Positions 1 through 4,805 of a stretch of 7,287 nt of DNA are shown piece after piece; the stretch's first letter is position 1, and each line of letters opens with the position of its first letter. Origin of the DNA: Bacillota bacterium (GTDB lineage Bacteria; Bacillota; Bacilli; Paenibacillales; Paenibacillaceae); the NCBI GenBank assembly GCA_023433615.1, contig JAEZCJ010000066.1, positions 1 to 7,287 of the forward strand, read 5' to 3'. The translations under genes and the position numbers were made by a program. The notes under the pieces were generated by a model. That model had not been told where the DNA came from. It made no database searches and was given only the letters and a program-made list of their open reading frames with translations.

Positions 1-45
1 GCCGATCACGATGAACAGCGTCAGAATCCACGCATTTTTCTTCAT
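1..45 (-). CDS. N-terminus of a small membrane protein, probably DUF4321 family (cut by window edge)
   Basis: Only the first 15 codons are visible, reading MKKNAWILTLFIVIG; the frame is still open at position 1. Two lysines followed by a run of hydrophobic residues suggest the first transmembrane helix of a small membrane protein. A GAGGG Shine-Dalgarno lies at 56-60, exactly 10 nt before the ATG, and a good promoter sits just upstream (85-113), so the gene has its own start signal. From family knowledge, Paenibacillus genomes carry a short DUF4321 protein with this kind of N-terminus between a SPOR-domain gene and maf; that is the basis for the name. The function of DUF4321 is unknown to me. 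I am fairly sure this is a real gene start, less sure of the family. Confidence 0.6.
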   Translation of the reverse strand, partial: MKKNAWILTLFIVIG

Positions 46-99
46 CTTCCAACGTCCCTCGCCTTTTTTTGACACTTGTCCTATATTATACGTTGGAAG
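46..99. repeat. 10-bp perfect inverted repeat bracketing promoter -10 and start codon
   Basis: CTTCCAACGT at 46-55 is the exact reverse complement of ACGTTGGAAG at 90-99, with 34 nt between. Read on the minus strand, the first arm lies in the promoter spacer and shares its last base with the first T of the -10 box. The second arm exactly fills the 10 nt between the GAGGG Shine-Dalgarno and the ATG of the downstream gene. It could be an operator, or a hairpin that forms only in transcripts reading through from the SPOR gene. The repeat is plain in the sequence; the function is inferred. Confidence 0.5.
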
Positions 100-113
100 C
101 TTCAGGTTTACAA
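85..113 (-). promoter_or_regulatory. SigA-type promoter of the small membrane-protein gene
   Basis: On the minus strand there is a -35 box TTGTAA (108-113, four of six matches to TTGACA), a 17-nt spacer (91-107) and a perfect -10 box TATAAT (85-90). The expected transcription start is near 78, giving a leader of about 33 nt before the ATG at 43-45. The promoter starts 4 nt after the stop codon of the SPOR gene, and I see no terminator between the two genes. The downstream gene may therefore be read both from this promoter and by read-through. Confidence 0.75.
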
Positions 114-117
114 TGCG

Positions 118-1626
118 TCAAAAGCGCCCCATCCATTCCTTCCAAGCGAAAACAGCCTCCATTAATTGCGATTGCGCCTTCCATAAGTGCGCGCGCGATA
201 CGTTGGTCTCATAGGCCTCCAGCGAAGTCGATGCGCCCTCGATCGCTTGAGCCAAGCGCGTATAATCATCCCGATGGTCGGCGATCGTTCCCTTGCTGAA
301 CACGGCGGCGGCTTCATTCCATGCATCGTAAGCGGCTCTCCAGTCCGCCCTCTCCATATCCGACAGCGGTTCAGGGTCGCCGGCCGACAGGGCGGTTGCC
401 GTGAGATCGCCGACCGTGCGGATATAGGCATCTGACGCATTCATGAAGCGGATCACCTCTTCCGCTGTTCCGTCATGACCGATCCCTTCCACCGCCGGAA
501 TTTGAATCGTCTTCACGAACAATTCGGCCACGTCCAATTGATCCCCTAGCGCCGTGGCTTCCGTCTTGTCGGGGGCGATGCCCGCATACACCCGAAAGCC
601 GTTCAGCGTATCCGCCGCGGCGGCATATCCCTTGTCCTTCAAATCCGCGAGCGCGGCGTTCATCCCTTCGACGCTGCTGAAAACGCCGAACTGAAGCATC
701 GCATAATGCCGCTCGGGCAGGGGGACGGCCAGCATGCCTGCTGCATCCGTCGGCTCCGGCGCAGCGTCATCGCCGGCCGAGCCGCCCTGCCCCCCCTTCG
801 CGCCGTCAACAGCTGTGTTACCGTCGGCGGAATCGGTGTTCACAGACGCCGCATCCGCTTCGTTCACGCTGGCCGCATTCGTCGGCGCCGGCGAGGCCTG
901 GTCGGCGAACAGCGATAGCACGACGTATCCGAACAAAGCGCCTGTCAATAGCGCCCCCGCGACCGAGGCGAACACCTTGAACCAAGACGGCCCCGTGCGC
1001 CGCCGATGCACGAGGTAACCGGTGTACGGCCCCGATTGGCCGTCAGAGTCGGCATCGCCTGCTGCGAACGCAAAGTCCGGATCAGCCTTGTCGAAATGGC
1101 TTGCGGATGCGCCGGCACGCGCATCGAATGGCGCTGCCGACGGTACTGCAGGTTGTGCTATGCGCGGAACTGCGGGCGACGCGGCTTGCGCACCCGGGCT
1201 GTCCGCGTCGCCCAGCGGAACGACGTCCTGCGGCAGAAGCGGCATCGTCCGTTCATGATCGTCCATCGTCGGTTGCGGATCGTCTCCCCCCCCTGGAACC
1301 GAGCGCATTGGATCCGGCTCGCGTGCTTGTTCTATGGCATGAACGATTGTCTCGTTACGGCTTACGTCATCAGCGCTTCTACCGCGCGCGTCCCTCGGAG
1401 CATGGCCGTCCATCTCGCGGATCAGCCGTTCCAACGCATGCGGGTCGTCCTGAAAGGGACTCTTCCAAGGGGCGACGTCCTGCGTGAATTGCAGCTCCTC
1501 CGGATAGAGCGGCACCACCTTGCGCTCCGCTTCCGTATCGCGCGCCGGCGGTTCCGCTGCCCGCCGTCTGCCCTGTGCATTGTTCTTTCCGTCGAATCGA
1601 TACGTGATACGCGCATTCGGGTTCAT
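118..1626 (-). CDS. Single-pass membrane protein with SPOR domain, SpoIIB-like
   Basis: The protein has 502 aa. Residues 1-215 are a hydrophilic, Pro/Asp/Ala-rich, probably disordered cytoplasmic part. One transmembrane helix lies at about 216-242, preceded by HRRR (207-210), which predicts N-in/C-out topology. A low-complexity Ala/Asp/Gly linker follows (243-300; AASVN occurs twice, at 251 and 259). The SPOR domain is at about 306-376, with the pattern YAMLQFGVFSS...GMNAALADLKDKGY...GFRVYAGI. A helical, Trp-containing C-terminal region (385-502, W429, W436, W482, W495, W498) ends the protein. SPOR domains bind denuded glycan strands at division or sporulation septa. The order cytoplasmic tail, helix, SPOR, helical tail and the place in the valS-folC neighbourhood match Bacillus SpoIIB (about 330 aa), which helps septal peptidoglycan remodelling in engulfment; that equivalence is inferred. 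The ATG has AAGGAG at 1638-1643, 11 nt upstream. I found no convincing SigA or SigH promoter. Confidence 0.88.
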   Translation of the reverse strand: MNPNARITYRFDGKNNAQGRRRAAEPPARDTEAERKVVPLYPEELQFTQDVAPWKSPFQDDPHALERLIREMDGHAPRDARGRSADDVSRNETIVHAIEQAREPDPMRSVPGGGDDPQPTMDDHERTMPLLPQDVVPLGDADSPGAQAASPAVPRIAQPAVPSAAPFDARAGASASHFDKADPDFAFAAGDADSDGQSGPYTGYLVHRRRTGPSWFKVFASVAGALLTGALFGYVVLSLFADQASPAPTNAASVNEADAASVNTDSADGNTAVDGAKGGQGGSAGDDAAPEPTDAAGMLAVPLPERHYAMLQFGVFSSVEGMNAALADLKDKGYAAAADTLNGFRVYAGIAPDKTEATALGDQLDVAELFVKTIQIPAVEGIGHDGTAEEVIRFMNASDAYIRTVGDLTATALSAGDPEPLSDMERADWRAAYDAWNEAAAVFSKGTIADHRDDYTRLAQAIEGASTSLEAYETNVSRAHLWKAQSQLMEAVFAWKEWMGRF

Positions 1627-1739
1627 GAGGCATCTCTCTCCTTGTCCTTTTCTAGCGGTAGTTCAAAAAGTCCGATTGTGACCGCGAAGAATCTCGAGAA
1701 GTTATTTCGGCATCGAATCTTGAACGCTAGCGCAATTTT

Positions 1740-1780
1740 AAGCGCATGCTTACGATGTGCGTTTCTACGAAACGCTGGAG
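1740..1780. repeat. Hairpin repeat unit, copy 1
   Basis: This 41-nt unit starts AAGCGCATGCTT (a 4-bp stem with a 4-nt loop). It continues with a 7-bp perfect hairpin GCGTTTC-TAC-GAAACGC (1759-1775) and ends in TGGAG. It matches copy 2 at about 37 positions. Copy starts are 63 nt apart. Confidence 0.6.
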
Positions 1781-1802
1781 GTGCTCATGTAGATCTGTCT
1801 AC

Positions 1803-1845
1803 AAGCGTATGCTTCCGATATGCGTTTCCTATGGAAACGCTGGAG
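1803..1845. repeat. Hairpin repeat unit, copy 2
   Basis: This 43-nt unit parallels copy 1: AAGCGTATGCTT, then an 8-bp perfect hairpin GCGTTTCC-TAT-GGAAACGC (1822-1840), then TGGAG. The two bases it has beyond copy 1 are a C and a G that pair with each other and lengthen the stem by one base pair, so the structure is kept while the sequence changes. Confidence 0.6.
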
Positions 1846-1937
1846 CTCTCAATTGCTGCTATCGTCCAATTTTTTGAACCTGAATCTCTAGTATCAATCT
1901 ATGACGAGAATGAGAGATTTATGATTGCTTGCGAGAT

Positions 1938-1983
1938 AAAAAAGAGCCGCCCGCGGGATCCATGGGATCCTCCGCGGGCGGCT
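1938..1983 (-). terminator. Intrinsic terminator of the valS-folC-murC operon
   Basis: A 12-bp perfect GC-rich stem (1945-1956 with 1972-1983) is extended by a further 5 bp of the GGATCC repeats (1957-1961 with 1965-1969) across a 2-nt bulge, with a 3-nt loop. On the minus strand it is followed after two bases by six T residues (1938-1943). It starts 19 nt after the murC stop codon. There is no T-run on the plus-strand side, so it acts for minus-strand transcription only. Confidence 0.93.
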
Positions 1984-2002
1984 GCCTGCCGTCCGTATCG
2001 CC

Positions 2003-3397
2003 TTACGTAGATGCCGGTTTGCCGCCGCGAATCTGATCGGCCAACGCGTCGGCCACCTTCCAGATATCGCCCGCTCCCATCGTGACGACGAGATCGCCTC
2101 TCGTAACATGCTGCGAGAGATAGCGCAGCACATCGTCCTTGGTCGGCTCGTAGCGCGTGTTTCCGTTGCTGTTCTGTACGATCAGCTCGACCAGCCGCCG
2201 CGAATTCACGCCTTCGATCTGCGCCTCGCCTGCCGGCGAATAAATATCCGTGATGATGACCTCGTCCGCGTCCGCGAACGCCCGGCTGAACTGCTCGAGC
2301 AGGAAGTAGGTTCGCGTGTACCGCTGCGGCTGGAACACGGCGATAATTCTTTTGCCCGTCGACTTCGCAGCCTGGATCGTCGCCTGAATCTCGGTCGGGT
2401 GATGCGCATAATCGTCGATGACGAGGATGTCGTTCGCCTCGCCGAGCACTTGGAAACGCCGCTTCGCGCCGCGGAACAATTGAATGGCTGCCGCAATCTC
2501 GCCGAATGGAATGCCCGCCTCGAGACAAGTGATGACCGTTGCGAGCGCATTGCTCACGTTATGCCTGCCCGGCACGGACAGCTCGACGCGGCCCAATTCG
2601 GCACCGTGCTTGGTCACGGTGAACGCAACCTTGCGATCGCCGAGCGCGATATCGTCTGCGCGGTAGTCTGCTTCCTGATCGATCGCGTACGTGACGATCG
2701 CGCCGGCCGCAGGAAGCTGCGGCAGCAGCTCGCGCACGTTCTCGTCGTCCACGCAGACGATCGCTTGGCCCCCCGGCTTCACTTGTCCCAGAAACTGGAC
2801 ATAGGCAGACTTCAGCTTACTGAAGTCGCCGTCGTAATTCTCGAGATGGTCGGCTTCAATATTCGTGACGATTGCCGTCTGCGGATGGTACTGCAGGAAG
2901 GAGCCGTCGCTCTCGTCGGCTTCCGCGACGACATATTCGCCCTTGCCGGCCTTGGCGTTCGTCCCGACATTGACGATCTCGCCGCCGATGATGTACGTCG
3001 GGTCCAGACCGCAAGTTTCCATGACGAGCGCGATCATCGAAGAAGTCGTCGTCTTGCCGTGCGCGCCCGCGATGGCGATCCCCTTGCCGCGATTCATGAG
3101 TCGTGCCAGCATCTGCGCGCGATGAATGACGGGAATGTTGCGCGCTTCGGCCTCCTTGCGCTCTACGTTATCCTTGGGCAATGCCGTCGAATACACGACC
3201 AGATTCGCCCCGTTAATATGGTCCGCTTCGTGGCCGATATAGATTTGCGCGCCTTTGGCCGCAAGCTTCTCCGTAAGCTCCTGACGCGCGACGTCGGAGC
3301 CAGTGACCTTGTATCCCATTTCGAGCATCACCCTGGCGATCGCGCTCATGCCGTAGCCGCCGATGCCGATGAAGTGAACGTGTTCTGCCGTGTTCAA
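2003..3397 (-). CDS. murC: UDP-N-acetylmuramate--L-alanine ligase
   Basis: MurC adds L-alanine to UDP-MurNAc with ATP in the cytoplasm, the first step of peptidoglycan stem-peptide synthesis. All Mur ligase signatures are present. In the longest version (469 aa) these are the N-terminal Rossmann loop GIGGYGMSAIARV (16-28), ATP loop GAHGKTTT (116-123), EADESDGSF (164-172), NIEADHLE (184-191), HNVSNALA (284-291), FRGAKRRFQ (313-321), DDYAHHPTE (333-341) and a C-terminal MGAGDIW (445-451). The frame could open at a TTG at 3410-3412, but the AAAAAGG there touches the codon. The TTG at 3395-3397 has GGTGA 8 nt upstream and gives LNTAEHVHF (initiator read as Met), like related MurC N-termini as I recall them, so I prefer it (464 aa). 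The Shine-Dalgarno overlaps the end of folC, so translation is probably coupled. Confidence 0.95.
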   Translation of the reverse strand: MNTAEHVHFIGIGGYGMSAIARVMLEMGYKVTGSDVARQELTEKLAAKGAQIYIGHEADHINGANLVVYSTALPKDNVERKEAEARNIPVIHRAQMLARLMNRGKGIAIAGAHGKTTTSSMIALVMETCGLDPTYIIGGEIVNVGTNAKAGKGEYVVAEADESDGSFLQYHPQTAIVTNIEADHLENYDGDFSKLKSAYVQFLGQVKPGGQAIVCVDDENVRELLPQLPAAGAIVTYAIDQEADYRADDIALGDRKVAFTVTKHGAELGRVELSVPGRHNVSNALATVITCLEAGIPFGEIAAAIQLFRGAKRRFQVLGEANDILVIDDYAHHPTEIQATIQAAKSTGKRIIAVFQPQRYTRTYFLLEQFSRAFADADEVIITDIYSPAGEAQIEGVNSRRLVELIVQNSNGNTRYEPTKDDVLRYLSQHVTRGDLVVTMGAGDIWKVADALADQIRGGKPAST

Positions 3398-3405
3398 CTT
3401 CCGCT

Positions 3406-3417
3406 TCACCAACCTTT
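3406..3417 (-). promoter_or_regulatory. Ribosome binding site of murC, overlapping the folC stop codon
   Basis: On the minus strand AAAGG (3413-3417) and GGTGA (3406-3410) together resemble the full anti-Shine-Dalgarno complement with two extra T residues between the halves. GGTGA ends 8 nt before the TTG at 3395-3397. The same bases encode the last residues of FolC (KGW) and its TGA stop (3406-3408). This site is the reason for choosing the inner TTG as the murC start. Confidence 0.6.
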
Positions 3418-4782
3418 TTCAGAATCCGAATTGTAGAGCACACGGGAGCGAACGTCCGCGATCAAATATAACGTGCCGGCAACGACCGCCATATCGCCTT
3501 CTTCTGTCCGGCTCTGCAAGAGCTCTAGCGCGCGGCGCCAGTCCGGTTCGACGATGGTGGAAGGCGGACAGCCCGGGATCGAGGCCGCGATGGCATGCAG
3601 CTCCGCCGCATCCAGCTTCCTGCGATAATCAGGCTCGGTCACGATCAACGAATCCACTATTGGTAGTATATGCCGCAAGGCATCCTGATGATTCTTGTTC
3701 CCGAGCATCCCGATCATAAGATGGAGCTTATTGTACCGATACGTTTCCTTATCCTGCAGCGCCGCGGCAAGCGTCTCCATCCCTTCCGGGTTATGGGCGC
3801 CGTCCAGCAGCAGACGCGGCGACCGGCTCACCAACTCCAGCCTTCCGGGCCAAGCGGTGCTCCGGAGGCCCTCCAGCAGCGCTTCATCCTCCAGAATCAG
3901 CGCGTAATACTGCCGCAGCACTTCCAGCGTCATGACCGCAACGGCCGCGTTCGTCTGTTGATGCGCGCCGTTCAGCGTGATGACGAGCGGCTCGATCGTA
4001 CGGAACAGCCCCTCGAATCGCAAATGCTGTTCATTCTCGCGAATGTCGAGCGGGCTCGCCTTGAACTGCTCCCCATACCGATACAAAGTGCTCTTGTTCG
4101 CTTCGGCCGCGGAACGGATAACGTCCACCACTTCAGGCTGGGTCACCGCACTGACGACCGGGACGCCTGGCTTGATGATCCCGGCCTTCTCGGCAGCGAT
4201 CTGCTCGATCGAATCGCCGAGAATGTCCATATGGTCATGGCCGACGTTCGTAATGACCGATACGACCGGCGTGACGACGTTCGTCACGTCCAGCCTTCCG
4301 CCGAGCCCCGTCTCCCATACGACATAATCGGGGAAAGTTACCTTCCCGTAGTAGAGCAACGCCAGCGCCGTCGACACCTCGAACATCGTCGGCGAACCGA
4401 GCTCCGTCGCGGCAATCTTATCGACCTCCGGCTTGAGCTCGTTGGCGAGCTGGAGCAGCGTCGCCTCCGGAATGTCTTCGCCGTTGTATTGGAACCGGTT
4501 CGTGAACTTCGTGATATACGGCGACGTGAAAGTCCCCACGTCATAACCGCAGGCTCTTAGCACCGATGTCAGATAGGCGCAGACCGAGCCTTTGCCGTTC
4601 GTGCCGGCGACATGAATGAACTTGAGCCGCCGCTCCGGATGTCCGAATGCCTCGAGCAGGAGCTTGATCCGCTCGAGACCGGGCCGAATGCCGAACGGGA
4701 TCAGGTTGATAATCCAATCCCGCGCTTCCTCATAGGTATGGAACGAGGCCGCAGCAGCCCCCTGTCCGATTTCTTGTGTCAC
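3406..4782 (-). CDS. folC: Bifunctional folylpolyglutamate synthase / dihydrofolate synthase
   Basis: FolC joins glutamate to dihydropteroate and then to reduced folates with ATP, making retained polyglutamylated cofactors. It is a cytoplasmic Mur-ligase-superfamily enzyme. The 458 aa carry the P-loop HVAGTNGKGSV (57-67), FTSPYI (85-90), ETGLGGRLDVTNV (157-169), GHDHMDILG (181-189), EKAGIIK (198-204), NGAHQQTNAAVA (271-282), WPGRLE (311-316) and the C-terminal-domain motif LDGAHNPEG (326-334). Length is normal for the family. The start is GTG (4780-4782), with GAAGGG at 4791-4796, 8 nt upstream. It lies 23 nt after valS and directly before murC, consistent with one operon. Nothing is missing or broken. 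Confidence 0.95.
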   Translation of the reverse strand: MTQEIGQGAAAASFHTYEEARDWIINLIPFGIRPGLERIKLLLEAFGHPERRLKFIHVAGTNGKGSVCAYLTSVLRACGYDVGTFTSPYITKFTNRFQYNGEDIPEATLLQLANELKPEVDKIAATELGSPTMFEVSTALALLYYGKVTFPDYVVWETGLGGRLDVTNVVTPVVSVITNVGHDHMDILGDSIEQIAAEKAGIIKPGVPVVSAVTQPEVVDVIRSAAEANKSTLYRYGEQFKASPLDIRENEQHLRFEGLFRTIEPLVITLNGAHQQTNAAVAVMTLEVLRQYYALILEDEALLEGLRSTAWPGRLELVSRSPRLLLDGAHNPEGMETLAAALQDKETYRYNKLHLMIGMLGNKNHQDALRHILPIVDSLIVTEPDYRRKLDAAELHAIAASIPGCPPSTIVEPDWRRALELLQSRTEEGDMAVVAGTLYLIADVRSRVLYNSDSEKGW

Positions 4783-4805
4783 GTTCGATTCCCTTCTTTC
4801 ATTCC

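Larger units (their letters stand above)
1661..1879. repeat. Candidate MITE-like or dispersed intergenic repeat
   Basis: GTTCAAAAA at 1661-1669 and TTTTTGAAC at 1871-1879 form a perfect 9-bp inverted pair that bounds 219 bp. Similarity continues loosely inwards (TCCGAT on the left against TTGGACGAT read inwards from the right). Inside lie two imperfect copies of a hairpin unit. There is no coding capacity for a transposase. The arrangement fits a non-autonomous dispersed element placed between a terminator and the next promoter region. I have an unverified impression that segments with a GACTTTTTGAAC end recur between genes in Paenibacillus. The boundaries are uncertain and no clear target-site duplication is visible. 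Confidence 0.4.
1645..1937. other. Non-coding stretch between SPOR gene and murC terminator
   Basis: This stretch of about 290 nt holds no credible gene and is more AT-rich than the genes around it. It contains the repeat element described separately (1661-1879), a small hairpin with stem TGTAGA/TCTACA (1788-1793 and 1798-1803), and an 8-bp palindrome CGCTAGCG (1725-1732). The SPOR gene's promoter must lie here, because the murC terminator blocks read-through. The only -10-like box I noted is TAAAAT (minus strand, 1735-1740), but no -35 box stands at the right distance, so I do not call it. Confidence 0.6.

Noticed and set aside
71..80. GACACTTGTC palindrome near the predicted transcription start
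   Set aside because: Only 4-bp arms; too short to support an operator call on its own.
1735..1740. TAAAAT as the -10 box of the SPOR gene promoter
   Set aside because: The hexamer 16-18 nt upstream matches TTGACA in only two positions or so, too weak to call.
1740..1845. CRISPR array
   Set aside because: There are only two imperfect copies with an internal hairpin, no third repeat and no cas genes.
1883..1919. 7-bp inverted repeat AATCTCT / AGAGATT
   Set aside because: It is short, has a 23-nt loop, is AT-rich and has no nearby signal; chance is likely.
1645..1937. SigH promoter expected if the SPOR gene is a spoIIB equivalent
   Set aside because: I looked for an AGGA-type -35 followed 11-12 nt later by a GAAT -10 on the minus strand and found none.
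1006..2010. 334-codon open frame on the plus strand
   Set aside because: It runs opposite the SPOR gene, through the intergenic repeat and across the murC terminator, with a Cys/Arg-rich, domain-free product; no ribosome site supports it.
2108..3436. 442-codon open frame on the plus strand
   Set aside because: It lies wholly opposite murC, whose motifs are complete. The predicted protein is Arg/Asp/Leu-rich without recognisable domains, as expected for the antisense of a GC-rich gene.
3670..4560. 296-codon plus-strand frame opposite folC, and similar frames opposite valS (for example 6168-6995)
   Set aside because: They are antisense shadows of well-supported genes with no family features.
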